DNA of 38,237 nucleotides from positions 1 to 38,237 of the forward strand of contig NZ_NWVL01000072.1 of assembly GCF_002382885.1 (NCBI RefSeq), given 5' to 3'. The position numbers were made by a program, and so were the translations under genes. Every line of letters begins with the position of its first letter. Within the stretch, counting starts at the first letter, position 1. The DNA is from Streptomyces sp. WZ.A104. Its GTDB lineage: Bacteria; Actinomycetota; Actinomycetes; Streptomycetales; Streptomycetaceae. Shown piece by piece: positions 31,147-38,237 of the stretch. The notes under the pieces were generated by a model, which was not told where the DNA came from, did no database searches, and saw only the letters and a list, made by a program, of their open reading frames with translations.

Positions 31147-31967
31147 ACCACACCCTCCTTCACGACGCGCTCGACGGGGCCCTGACGGCGTCGGCCCTCA
31201 CCGCGCTGGGGGTGCGCCCCGGAGACGTCCTGCTGGTGCACGCCTCGCTGCGGGCGGTGGGCCCGGGCGCGGGCGGGGCCGACGGGGTGCTGGACGCGGT
31301 ACGCCGGGCGGTGGGGCCGGAGGGCACGGTGGTGGTCCCGGCCTTCACTCCGGAGAACTCGGACACCTCGCCGCACTACCGCGAGCGGGTCCGGGGGCTG
31401 GGCGACGAGGCGCGCGAGGCGGTGCGGGCGTCGATGCCCCCGTTCGACCCGGCGCTGACACCCGCGCCGTCGATGGGCGCGCTGGCCGAGACCGTGCGGA
31501 CGGCGGCGGGCGCCGGGCGCAGCGCCCATCCGCAGACCTCGTTCGCCGCGCTCGGCCCCGGTGCGGCAGGTCTCCTCAGCGGCCACCGGGCCGACTGCCA
31601 TCTGGGGGAGGATTCGCCGCTCGCCCGGCTGTACGAGGCGGACGCCCGGATTCTGCTGCTCGGCACCGGCTACGCCACCTGTACGGCCTTCCACCTGGGC
31701 GAATACCGCATGCCGGGTCCGCCGCGCCGCCGCTACCGCTGTGTGGTGGCGCCCGCGGGTGTGCGCCAGTGGTGGGAGTACGAGGACGTCGCCCTGGACG
31801 ACAGCGACTTCGCGGCCCTGGGTGCGGCGTTCGAGGAGGCCGCCGCCGACGGTGACGTACGGACGGCCCGGCTGGGGGCGGCCGCCTGCCGGCTCGTCGG
31901 GCTGCGGGCGGCGGTCGACTTCGCCACGGGCTGGCTCACGGAGCACCGGTCGGCGACGGCCGGCTGA
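31143..31967 (+). CDS. AAC(3) family aminoglycoside N-acetyltransferase-like protein
   Basis: A 274-aa member of the antibiotic N-acetyltransferase family, which uses acetyl-CoA to modify the 3-amino group of aminoglycosides; chromosomal Streptomyces members may act on other amines. Conserved stretches are GVRPGDVLLVHASLRAVG, VVVPAFTPENSD, RSAHPQTSFAALGPGA, CHLGEDSPLARLYEADARILLLGTGY (as DSPLARLYEADARILLLG), TAFHLGEYR. The catalytic His is probably in the AHPQTSF or AFHLGEY motif. The GTG start is inside a perfect hairpin. Resistance is an inference from family; no specificity can be assigned. Confidence 0.88.
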   Translation: MDHTLLHDALDGALTASALTALGVRPGDVLLVHASLRAVGPGAGGADGVLDAVRRAVGPEGTVVVPAFTPENSDTSPHYRERVRGLGDEAREAVRASMPPFDPALTPAPSMGALAETVRTAAGAGRSAHPQTSFAALGPGAAGLLSGHRADCHLGEDSPLARLYEADARILLLGTGYATCTAFHLGEYRMPGPPRRRYRCVVAPAGVRQWWEYEDVALDDSDFAALGAAFEEAAADGDVRTARLGAAACRLVGLRAAVDFATGWLTEHRSATAG

Positions 31968-32008
31968 GGCCGTCCACCGGGCGGACACCGCCGACCGCCC
32001 CGGGCTTC

Positions 32009-32581
32009 TCAGCGGGCGGGCGGGATGGCGACGGCCAGGGTGAACACGGTCGGCTCGACGCCCTCGTTGCGGTAGCCGTGGGACACGTGCGCCTGGAACG
32101 TGGCGGAGGTGCCCGCGGGGACGGGGTAGCTCCGGTCCTCGACGACGAGGGTCAGTTCGCCCTCGGTCACATGGAGCAGTTCGACGGTCCCCTCGGGGTG
32201 CGGGTCGGAGGTGCTGCCCTCGCCGGGCATCAGCCGCCAGGCCCACAGTTCGAGCGGGCCCCGGGCCTCGGTCCCGACGACCAGCGTCGTGGAGCTGCCC
32301 GCTTCGGTGGACCACATACGGACGGCCTGGCTCCGCGGCACCAGCCGGACCTGGGCGTCCTGCTCCTGGTCGAGGAGAGTGGTGATGCTGACCCCGAGGG
32401 CGTCGGCCAGCTTGACCGTCGTACCGACGCTGGGGTTCGTGCGGGCCTGCTCGATCTGGATGATCATGCCACGGCTGACTCCGGCGCGGGCCGCGAGGAC
32501 GTCGAGGGTGAAGCCGCGCTCCCCCCGCCAGCGCTTGAGGTTGCGGGCGAGCGACCGGGTGAGCTGATCGAGGTCGGACAC
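32009..32581 (-). CDS. XRE-family regulator with C-terminal cupin domain
   Basis: A 190-aa HTH-cupin protein. The N-terminal XRE helix-turn-helix (about residues 8-62) has FTLDVLAARAGVSRGMIIQI and PSVGTTVKLADALGVSI. A cupin_2 domain (about 110-180) has DPHPEGTVELLHVTEGEL and VPAGTSATFQAHVSHGYRN with metal-type His residues. Such proteins (the SutR/PuuR type) sense small metabolites. GTG 32581 is preferred for its AGGGACGGA SD; a start at 32635 would add 18 residues. Three direct repeats lie upstream of its promoter. It converges with AAC(3), so control of that gene is not implied. Confidence 0.9.
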   Translation of the reverse strand: MSDLDQLTRSLARNLKRWRGERGFTLDVLAARAGVSRGMIIQIEQARTNPSVGTTVKLADALGVSITTLLDQEQDAQVRLVPRSQAVRMWSTEAGSSTTLVVGTEARGPLELWAWRLMPGEGSTSDPHPEGTVELLHVTEGELTLVVEDRSYPVPAGTSATFQAHVSHGYRNEGVEPTVFTLAVAIPPAR

Positions 32582-32633
32582 GTTCCGTCCCTGCGGTGGA
32601 TGGCGGAGTGTGAAGGGGCCAGGCGTGGGCGGC

Positions 32634-32712
32634 ACAGTCGCGTACAGCGCATGCCGGGGTCAAGAATATTGCACTGCCCCGCGCGGCACTGCCCCGCATG
32701 GCACGGCCCTGC
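32634..32712 (-). promoter_or_regulatory. XRE-gene promoter and three 15-nt-spaced repeats
   Basis: Minus-strand -35 TTGACC (32658-32663), 18-nt spacer and -10 GACTGT (32634-32639). Upstream of it, GCACTGCCCCGC occurs at 32671-32682 and 32686-32697, with a diverged copy GCACGGCCCTGC at 32701-32712, each 15 nt apart. The position upstream of -35 suits an activator array, or the repeat may be neutral. Confidence 0.45.
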
Positions 32713-32727
32713 GGCGTATGTCCCCGA

Positions 32728-33483
32728 TCACGGGCTGGTGGTGTCCCCCGCCCCGCCCGGCTCGGTGAGGGCGAGGAGCTGCTCGGGCGTGACGCCTTCC
32801 GGGATGGGCACGGGTGCGGGCGTGCGCAGGGGCGGCTGCCAGCCGGTCTCCGGGTCCCAGCTGCGCACGACGCGGGCCGGGGCGCCCGCGACCACCGCGT
32901 GGTCGGGGACCTCGCCCCTGACGACCGCGCCCGCCGCGACCACCACGTTCCGGCCGAGTCTGGCTCCGGGCAGGATCACGGCGCCGGTGCCGATCCAGCA
33001 GCCGGGGCCGATCGCCACGGGCTCCATCCGGGGCCACTGCTTGCCCACGGGCTCGTGCGGGTCGTCGTAGCTGTGGTTCGTCGAGGTGATGTAGACGTAC
33101 GGACCGCAGTACGTGTCGGAGCCGATCGACACGGTCGTGTCCGCGATGACGTGGCTGCCGCGCCCCAGCACGACGCCGTCGCCCAGCGTGAGGATGGGGT
33201 CGGGCCCCAGGTCCAGGTCGGGCATCATCCCGGCCGTGAGGGTCACCTGCTCGCCGATGACGCAGTGCGCGCCGAGCTCGATCCACGGCTCCCCGAAGAC
33301 GGTTCCCTGCGGGAAGGCGAGCCGGGTGCCGTCGCCGATCGCACCGAACCGCAGCCGCCCGGGGTGTTCCGCGGTGACCGCGCCCGCCTCCTGCACCCAC
33401 GCCCAGCCCCGGTGCACCGCGCGAGAGGCGGCACGGCGCGGCCAGCGGACGAGGAAGGAGAACGTGTTTCGGTTCTTCGGCAC
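32728..33483 (-). CDS. Left-handed beta-helix (hexapeptide repeat) acyltransferase
   Basis: A 251-aa acyltransferase with hexapeptide repeats from about residue 55 to 205 (IGDGTRLAF, LGAHCVIGEQVTL, LGDGVVLGRGSHVIADTTVSIG, split at VVLGRGSHVIA). The loop YITSTNHSYDDP carries a likely catalytic His, and CWIGTGAVILPGARLGRNVVVAAGAVV is the maltose/galactoside acetyltransferase-like end (IGTGAVILPGARLG). Substrate unknown, probably a sugar or cell-envelope intermediate. GTG 33483 gives PKNRNTFSFLVRW as N-terminus; a longer frame to 33573 is possible but has no better SD. No membrane segment. Confidence 0.85.
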   Translation of the reverse strand: MPKNRNTFSFLVRWPRRAASRAVHRGWAWVQEAGAVTAEHPGRLRFGAIGDGTRLAFPQGTVFGEPWIELGAHCVIGEQVTLTAGMMPDLDLGPDPILTLGDGVVLGRGSHVIADTTVSIGSDTYCGPYVYITSTNHSYDDPHEPVGKQWPRMEPVAIGPGCWIGTGAVILPGARLGRNVVVAAGAVVRGEVPDHAVVAGAPARVVRSWDPETGWQPPLRTPAPVPIPEGVTPEQLLALTEPGGAGDTTSP

Positions 33484-33644
33484 GCGCTCACGGTAGTCGT
33501 AGGCGCGGGTGGCGATCCGCGCGGTGACCTGTGATGTTCGCCCCACTGCTCGGCGCACGCCGGGAACCGTCACCTACCGTGTGAGTCGGCCCGATCCGGC
33601 GGAGAGGGCCCCAGGAGCACCACACCGGCGCGAGGGAGCAGGCG

Positions 33645-34175
33645 ATGGCGGAGCAGGCGTTGATCACGGGCATGGGCGGCAAGGAGCCGGACATCGCCGT
33701 GGACGCGTTCGTGGCCCCGACGTCCGTGGTCATCGGCGAGGTGACGCTCGCCCCGGGCTCCAGCGTCTGGTACCAGGCCGTGCTGCGCGCCGACTGCGGC
33801 CCCATCACGCTCGGCCCCGACAGCAACATCCAGGACAACTGCAGCGTGCACACCGACCCCGGGTTCCCGCTGACCGTGGGCGCGCGGGTGTCGGTCGGCC
33901 ACAACGCGGTGCTGCACGGCTGTGTGATCGAGGACGACGTGCTGGTCGGGATGGGCGCCACGGTGCTCAACGGTGCGCACATCGGCGCGGGCTCGCTGAT
34001 CGCGGCGCAGGCCCTCGTTCCGCAGGGGATGCGGGTCCCGCCGGGGTCGCTCGTCGCGGGGGTGCCCGCCAAGGTCAAGCGGCCCCTGACGGAGGAGGAG
34101 CGGGAGGGCATCCGCTTCAACGCCGCCGGGTACGTGGAGCTGGCCAAGGCCCACCGCCAGGCGCACGAGGCCTGA
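33645..34175 (+). CDS. Gamma-class carbonic anhydrase family protein
   Basis: A 176-aa left-handed beta-helix protein of the gamma carbonic anhydrase (CaiE/PaaY/YrdA) group. The three zinc ligands by alignment are H69 (CSVHTD), H86 and H91 (VGHNAVLHGC). R48 and D50 (VLRAD) and Q63/N65 (IQDN), which shape the active site and trimer, are present. Five or more hexapeptide turns run from about 20 to 135. Carbonic anhydrase activity is plausible but many relatives lack it. GGGAG precedes the ATG. Divergent from the other hexapeptide acyltransferase. Confidence 0.92.
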   Translation: MAEQALITGMGGKEPDIAVDAFVAPTSVVIGEVTLAPGSSVWYQAVLRADCGPITLGPDSNIQDNCSVHTDPGFPLTVGARVSVGHNAVLHGCVIEDDVLVGMGATVLNGAHIGAGSLIAAQALVPQGMRVPPGSLVAGVPAKVKRPLTEEEREGIRFNAAGYVELAKAHRQAHEA

Positions 34176-34261
34176 GGCCGCGCGCCGGGACACTCCGGTC
34201 CGGTCCGGAGCGGGCTGGGACACACCGGGGCGTGCCGGAACGTGCCGGGCCGTGAACGCGT

Positions 34262-34294
34262 GAACGGCGTACGGCCCGGGGCCGTACGCCGTTC
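34262..34294. terminator. 16-bp perfect inverted repeat, bidirectional terminator
   Basis: GAACGGCGTACGGCCC and its exact inverse meet around a single central G, between convergent genes. A copy of the right arm end, TACGCCGTTCGTC, is repeated 20 nt on (34285-34297 and 34305-34317). Confidence 0.8.
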
Positions 34295-34335
34295 GTCCGC
34301 CGCCTACGCCGTTCGTCAGCCGTCGGCGCGCTGTC

Positions 34336-34788
34336 TCAGCTGTTGGGGCGCAGGGTCCACACCACGGTCATCTCTCCGGTGACCGCGCCGTCGGCACGCG
34401 TGATCTCGATGGCGACGGGGAACTCGGGGCGCTCCCCGGCGTCGAGTTCGGCGACGACGTCGGCGATCGGGCGGCCGAGGGTGGCCGTCGCGGTGACCTC
34501 GCCCATGGCGAGCTTCTTGTAGCCGATCTCCGCCTTCACGGCGAGCGGCACCGCCCGCGACATCTGGTCGCCGAAGGCGGCGATGACGATGGCACCGCTG
34601 GCGGACTCGGCGAGCGTGAACATCGCTCCGGCGTGCGGTCCGCCGACGTGGTTGTGGTAGTCCGACTGGTCCGGCAGCCGGACGACGGCACGCTCCGGGG
34701 TCGACTCCAGGAATTCGAGGTTGAGGGTCCGGGCCATCGGAACCGTCGCGACGAGCATCTCGCCGACGGTCATCTGTTCAGCGCTCAT
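34336..34788 (-). CDS. Hotdog-fold thioesterase-like protein (PaaI/DUF4442 type)
   Basis: A 150-aa hotdog protein. The core helix motif is YHNHVGGPHAGAMFTLAESASG (NHVGGPHAGAMFTLAES), in which the HVGGPHAG stretch binds acyl-CoA; beta strands KAEIGYKKLAMGEVTATATL and PVAIEITRADGAVTGEMTVVW follow. It probably hydrolyses an acyl-CoA; specificity unknown. ATG 34788 is used, but a GTG at 34806 would add six residues and lies inside a TACTC-AC-GAGTA palindrome (34800-34811), where a leaderless message could begin. No SD is seen for either start. Confidence 0.85.
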   Translation of the reverse strand: MSAEQMTVGEMLVATVPMARTLNLEFLESTPERAVVRLPDQSDYHNHVGGPHAGAMFTLAESASGAIVIAAFGDQMSRAVPLAVKAEIGYKKLAMGEVTATATLGRPIADVVAELDAGERPEFPVAIEITRADGAVTGEMTVVWTLRPNS

Positions 34789-34893
34789 GGACCGAAGGTT
34801 ACTCACGAGTAGTCAGGTTTGGCCATCCCCCCGTGACAGCACCGGAACAGCACTGGGACAGGGGCGGCCGTAGCAGTGGACACGCAGCCCCTC

Positions 34894-34899
34894 TATGGT
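34894..34899 (+). promoter_or_regulatory. -10 box of the membrane protein gene, leaderless
   Basis: TATGGT ends 8 nt before ATG 34908. No good -35. Confidence 0.35.
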
Positions 34900-34907
34900 T
34901 ACTGGCC

Positions 34908-35999
34908 ATGTGGCCAGGACAACAGCCGCCCGGGGGCGAGCAGAACCCGCAGGACCAGCACCAGAACCCGTACCAGCAGCCGGGGTACCAGCAGCCGAAT
35001 CCCTATCAGCAACCGGGGTATCCGCCGCAGGGCCAGCCGGGGCGGCCCGGGGAGCCGGGGTACGGATACCCGCAGGGGCAGCCCGGCGCGCAGCCGGGGT
35101 ACCCGCAGCCCAATCCGTACCAGCAGCCGACCATGGCGCAGTACGCGGTCCCGGGTACACCCGGCGGGCCGAAGCCCGGCGACGACAAGAAGAAGACGAC
35201 GATCGTGGCGATCGTCGCGGCGCTCGCGGTGGTGGCGGCCGCGGGCGTGACCGGTTTTCTGGTGTTCGGCAAGGACGACGAGGGCGGCAAGTCCGTCGCC
35301 GACGGCAAGAAGTCCGCGTCGCCGAGCGCGAAGCCCAGCGAATCGGACACCGGTGCCGCGCCGACGGAGAACCCGCGGGGCTCCGACGGGGACCCCAAGC
35401 CGCTCATCGCGGGCTGGAAGGTCGTCACCAACCCCAAGTGGGGCACGCAGTTCGACGTTCCCGGCGACTGGGAGGTCGCGGGCACGGGCGTGTTCTCCGG
35501 CTTCGAGGACGTCAAGGACCCCACCGGCCCGCCGGTCGTGGGCTTCTCCGCACCCGCCTTCTACAAGAGCAAGTGGTGCGTCGACGACTCCGACGGGGAC
35601 GGCCGCGAGGAGAGCACCGGGCTGGCCGGCGTCGGCACGAAGGGCGCCCAGGGCGCCAAGAGCGCCGAGGAGGCCGCCCGGAACGAGGCCGCCAACTGGG
35701 TGTGGGGCGCCTACGCCCAGACGGACCCCAAGAGCAAGGTCAAGATCGGCAAGCCCGAGGCCTACACCACGAAGTCGGGTCTGTCGGGCAGTGTCGTGGA
35801 GGCCACCGCCCTGGAGCTGAGCAACAAGGAGAAGTGCGACACCGACGGGAAGTCGATCGCCTTCACCTTCAAGAACGCCAAGGACGAGTTCTCGACCTGG
35901 GTGCTCTACGCGAACGCGGGCGTCAAGGACGAGCTTCCGGACACGACCGTCCAGAAGATCCTGAGCACCGTTCGACTGGCCGGCACACCCACCGGCTGA
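34908..35999 (+). CDS. Single-pass membrane protein with Pro/Gln/Tyr-rich cytosolic tail
   Basis: A 363-aa protein I cannot name. Residues 1-80 are a low-complexity region with repeats such as NPYQQPGYQQP and YPQGQPGAQPGY, encoded by matching DNA repeats. A KKK stop-transfer precedes one membrane helix (about 96-118, TIVAIVAALAVVAAAGVTGF). The outside part has a charged Ser/Lys linker, then a globular domain (about 165-360) beginning PLIAGWKVVTNPKWGTQFDV and containing two Cys pairs candidates (SKWCVDD, KEKCDTD). N-in, C-out topology is expected. Streptomyces carry many such proteins of unknown role. The start follows the -10 by 8 nt. Confidence 0.8.
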   Translation: MWPGQQPPGGEQNPQDQHQNPYQQPGYQQPNPYQQPGYPPQGQPGRPGEPGYGYPQGQPGAQPGYPQPNPYQQPTMAQYAVPGTPGGPKPGDDKKKTTIVAIVAALAVVAAAGVTGFLVFGKDDEGGKSVADGKKSASPSAKPSESDTGAAPTENPRGSDGDPKPLIAGWKVVTNPKWGTQFDVPGDWEVAGTGVFSGFEDVKDPTGPPVVGFSAPAFYKSKWCVDDSDGDGREESTGLAGVGTKGAQGAKSAEEAARNEAANWVWGAYAQTDPKSKVKIGKPEAYTTKSGLSGSVVEATALELSNKEKCDTDGKSIAFTFKNAKDEFSTWVLYANAGVKDELPDTTVQKILSTVRLAGTPTG

Positions 36000-36028
36000 C
36001 CCGCGCCCTGCCGCCTCACGTCCCCGCC

Positions 36029-36874
36029 TCAGCCGACGCCGAAGGCCCCGTCCGGCGGCTCGGGCGAGGCGACCGCGTCCGCGTCGGCCACCGGGCGGGC
36101 CGCGCCCATGAACCGGGTCACCGCCTCGCCGTGGGTGACCCGGGCCGGGAAGGCGTCGGCGGCGCAGCGCCGGGTGAGCGGGGCCGCGTCGACCGGGGCG
36201 TGCGAGGCGAGCAGGACGACATTGCCGAAGCGCCGGCCGCGCAGCACCGCCGGTTCCCCGATCAGCGCCGCCTCCGGGAAAACGGCCGAGAAGTTGGCCA
36301 GTTGGGAGCGGAGGAAGGCGAACGGGGCGCTGTCGGCCAGGTTGGCCGCGTAGATGCCGTGCGGGCGCAGCGCCCGCCCGGCGGCGCGCGCGTACTCCAC
36401 GGAGGTGAGGTGCGCGGGCACCCGGGAGCCGCCGAAGACGTCCGCGATCAGGAGGTCGGCACTGGCCGGGGCCGCCGCTTCCAGCCGGGCCCGGGCGTCG
36501 GCGGCGTGCACGGTGATCCCGCTGCCCTCGGGCAGCGGCAGGTGTTCCCCGACCAGCCGCAGGAGACCCCGGTCCGCCTCCACGACGTCCTGGCGCGAGC
36601 CGGGCCGGGTCGCGGCCACATAGCGCGGCAGGGTCAGCGCCCCGCCGCCGAGGTGCAGGACGACCAGCGGAGCGCCCGGCTCCGCCGCCACGTCCACGAC
36701 GTGGGCGAGCCGCCGTACGTACTCGAACTCCAGGTGGGTGGGGTCGTCCAGGTCGACGTAGGACTGGGGCGCGTCGTCGACGGTGAGCAGCCAGGCCCGG
36801 TCGCGGTCGATGTCCGGCAGCAGCCGGGCGGTGCCGCAGTCGACGTCGCGGATGACGGGTATCGGCTCGTTCAC
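36029..36874 (-). CDS. Spermidine synthase-like SAM-binding protein
   Basis: A 281-aa Rossmann-fold protein resembling polyamine aminopropyltransferases. It has DAPQSYVDLDDPTHLEFEYV, a SpeE-like start, then VLHLGGGALTLPRY as the nucleotide loop, DVVEADRGLL for the ribose acid, and ADARARLE plus LLIADVFGGSRVP where SpeE has its DAF/DDSTDP-type active loop. The catalytic DxxDP is not present, so it may bind SAM without making spermidine. GTG 36874 has GGAGGG very close and GACAAT, a -10-like hexamer, 6 nt upstream, so it may be leaderless. Confidence 0.8.
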   Translation of the reverse strand: MNEPIPVIRDVDCGTARLLPDIDRDRAWLLTVDDAPQSYVDLDDPTHLEFEYVRRLAHVVDVAAEPGAPLVVLHLGGGALTLPRYVAATRPGSRQDVVEADRGLLRLVGEHLPLPEGSGITVHAADARARLEAAAPASADLLIADVFGGSRVPAHLTSVEYARAAGRALRPHGIYAANLADSAPFAFLRSQLANFSAVFPEAALIGEPAVLRGRRFGNVVLLASHAPVDAAPLTRRCAADAFPARVTHGEAVTRFMGAARPVADADAVASPEPPDGAFGVG

Positions 36875-36937
36875 CCCTCCATTGTCGCCGGTGCCGCCCG
36901 CCGCCCCTGAACTCGGGGGTGGCGGGCGGGCGGACCG

Positions 36938-38113
36938 CTAGAGCAGGCCGGTGACCGTGCCCGCGCCGACCGTGCGGCCGCCTTCGCGGATCGCGAAGCC
37001 GAGACCGGTCTCCAGCGGGACGTCACGGCCCAGCTCCACGGTCATCGTGACGGTGTCGCCGGGGCGCGCGACGGCCGCGTCGCCGAGGTCGACATCGCCG
37101 ACGACGTCCGCCGTACGGATGTAGAACTGCGGCCGGTAGCCGGTGGCGACCGGGGTGGTCCGGCCGCCCTCCTTCGCCGAGAGCACATAGACCTGCGCGG
37201 TGAACCGGCGGCTCGGGCTCACGCTGCCGGGCGCGGCCACGACATGGCCGCGACGGACCCGGTCGCGCTCCACCCCGCGCAGCAGCAGCGCCACGTTGTC
37301 CCCGGCCTCGGCGGACTCCATCGGCTTGCCGAAGGTCTCCAGACCGGTGACGACCGTCTCCACTTCCGCGCCCAGCACCTCGACCCGGTCGCCGACACGG
37401 ACGGTGCCGCGCTCGACGGCGCCGGTGACGACGGTGCCCCGGCCGGTGATGGTCAGGACGTTCTCGACGGACAGCAGGAACGGCGCGTCGGTGTAGCGCA
37501 CCGGCATCGGCACGTACGTGTCGACGGCGTCCAGCAGCCCCTCGATCGCCGCCGTCCAGCGTGGGTCGCCCTCCAGCGCCTTCAGCCCGGAGACCCGGAC
37601 CACGGGCACGGCGTCGCCGCCGTATCCGTGCGCGGAGAGCAGGTCGCGGACCTCCAGCTCGACCAGGTCGGTCAGCTCGGGGTCGCCCGCGTCGGCCTTG
37701 TTGAGGGCCACGACGATGTGGTCGACGCCGACCTGACGGGCCAGCAGGACGTGCTCGGCGGTCTGCGGCATGATCCCGTCGAGCGCGGAGACGACGAGGA
37801 TCGCTCCGTCGAGCTGCGCCGCTCCCGTGACCATGTTCTTGATGTAGTCGGCGTGTCCGGGCATGTCGACGTGGGCGTAGTGGCGGGTGTCCGTCTCGTA
37901 CTCGACGTGCGCGATGTTGATCGTGATGCCGCGCTGGGCCTCCTCGGGGGCCCGGTCGATCCGGTCGAAGGACACGTAGGAGGTGCCGCCGCCGCCGCGC
38001 TCGCTGAGGACCTTGGTGATGGCGGCGGTGAGGGTGGTCTTGCCGTGGTCGACGTGGCCCATGGTGCCGATGTTGAGGTGCGGCTTGGTGCGCACGTATG
38101 CCGTCTTGGGCAT
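36938..38113 (-). CDS. tuf3: Elongation factor Tu, divergent EF-Tu3 type
   Basis: A 391-aa GTPase that delivers aminoacyl-tRNA to the ribosome. G1 is GHVDHGKT (19-26), G2 RGITI (61-65), G3 DMPGH (83-87) and G4 NKAD (138-141); domains 2 and 3 run from about 205 to the end, FAIREGGRTVGAG included. It differs from standard Tu in DMPGH for DCPGH, NKAD for NKCD, PQTAEH for PQTREH and LLSAH for LLSQY. It is a lone tuf gene with no fusA or rpsG neighbour, as for Streptomyces tuf3, a second copy reported as weakly expressed and resistant to EF-Tu inhibitors in one producer. GGTAGGA precedes the ATG; a leader ORF lies directly upstream. Confidence 0.92.
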   Translation of the reverse strand: MPKTAYVRTKPHLNIGTMGHVDHGKTTLTAAITKVLSERGGGGTSYVSFDRIDRAPEEAQRGITINIAHVEYETDTRHYAHVDMPGHADYIKNMVTGAAQLDGAILVVSALDGIMPQTAEHVLLARQVGVDHIVVALNKADAGDPELTDLVELEVRDLLSAHGYGGDAVPVVRVSGLKALEGDPRWTAAIEGLLDAVDTYVPMPVRYTDAPFLLSVENVLTITGRGTVVTGAVERGTVRVGDRVEVLGAEVETVVTGLETFGKPMESAEAGDNVALLLRGVERDRVRRGHVVAAPGSVSPSRRFTAQVYVLSAKEGGRTTPVATGYRPQFYIRTADVVGDVDLGDAAVARPGDTVTMTVELGRDVPLETGLGFAIREGGRTVGAGTVTGLL

Positions 38114-38128
38114 GGCTGGTCCTACCTT

Positions 38129-38194
38129 TCAAGAGTGGTTGCTCTGGTCATTCGTAAGATCGGAGGGCCCGGGGGCTCTGGGCATGGCTGGCAT
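38129..38194 (-). CDS. Candidate leader peptide of tuf3 (21 codons)
   Basis: On the minus strand an ATG at 38194 has AGAGG 8 nt upstream and opens 21 codons (starting MPAMPRAPGPS, ending NDQSNHS) before a TGA at 38129. That stop runs directly into the tuf3 SD, and the tuf3 ATG is 15 nt further on. Its internal second ATG (38185) and flanks copy the tuf3 start context: CCAGCCATGCCC is found at both places, 72 nt apart. There is no run of one amino-acid codon. Too short to call by coding bias; inferred from SD, spacing and position. Confidence 0.4.
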   Translation of the reverse strand: MPAMPRAPGPSDLTNDQSNHS

Positions 38195-38237
38195 GGGGGA
38201 GACCTCTCGATGGCTTAAGGAACTTGGCCACCCGGAG

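Noticed and set aside
31143..32635. XRE-cupin protein as regulator of the AAC(3) gene
   Set aside because: The genes converge and no XRE-type operator is seen near the AAC(3) start, so adjacency alone is weak.
38195..38237. Part of a tRNA or other RNA at the right edge
   Set aside because: I could not form an acceptor or T-arm with GTTC-type sequence; too little sequence to decide.

Overview
The window reads as a chromosomal segment of a Streptomyces-type actinomycete. GC is very high, third codon positions are almost all G or C, GTG and TTG starts are common, and several -10 hexamers lie only 6-8 nt before the start codon, as in leaderless actinobacterial mRNAs. Gene content points the same way: a bioBAD operon, the divergent EF-Tu3 gene, a tandem CNNM/CBS pair, a Tat-exported PhoD phosphatase and numerous GntR, ROK, Lrp and XRE regulators. 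I see no tRNA, rRNA, insertion sequence, prophage or CRISPR array.

Layout. 1-4.4 kb: biotin synthesis, with bioF (cut by the left edge) divergent from bioB-bioA-bioD. 4.5-9.97 kb: a METTL7-like methyltransferase, an antitoxin/Fic-like toxin pair with a palindromic operator, a decayed F420-dependent oxidoreductase, a GNAT acetyltransferase, two CNNM/CBS membrane proteins and an SGNH hydrolase. 10.1-14 kb: purB, a Mug-type DNA glycosylase, a hypothetical protein and a ROK regulator. 14-17.4 kb: a GntR/UTRA regulator with a DasR-like operator in its own promoter, an alpha/beta hydrolase, and three relics (the C-terminal domain of an ECF41 sigma factor, and the collapsed remains of a divergent EamA-transporter/MocR-regulator pair). 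17.5-25.4 kb: PhoD, a membrane-anchored ACT-GNAT protein, a trans-sulfuration PLP enzyme divergent from an Lrp regulator, a DUF885 metalloprotein, and a rhodanese divergent from a second Lrp regulator. 25.4-30.6 kb: sbcC, sbcD and a YigZ/IMPACT protein. 30.7-38.2 kb: a CoA-binding protein, an AAC(3)-type acetyltransferase, an XRE-cupin regulator, a hexapeptide acyltransferase, a gamma-class carbonic anhydrase, a hotdog thioesterase, a single-pass membrane protein, a spermidine-synthase-like protein and tuf3.

How the genes work together. BioF, BioA, BioD and BioB carry out the last four steps of biotin synthesis. BioB has an unusual Cys/His-rich C-terminal tail, and two mutually exclusive hairpins can be drawn over its leader. 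SbcC and SbcD form a DNA-end nuclease. The two Lrp regulators each sit divergently next to a sulfur-related enzyme and probably control it. Most other genes are single transcription units separated by strong inverted repeats.

The most interesting signals are cis-acting: a 12-bp perfect hairpin enclosing the ribosome binding site and GTG start of the AAC(3) gene; a 21-codon leader ORF with its own Shine-Dalgarno just before tuf3; twin copies of one palindrome 31 bp apart before the second Lrp gene; a DasR-like site over the promoter of the GntR gene; and a PHO-box-like sequence before phoD. I found no clearly new multi-gene system.
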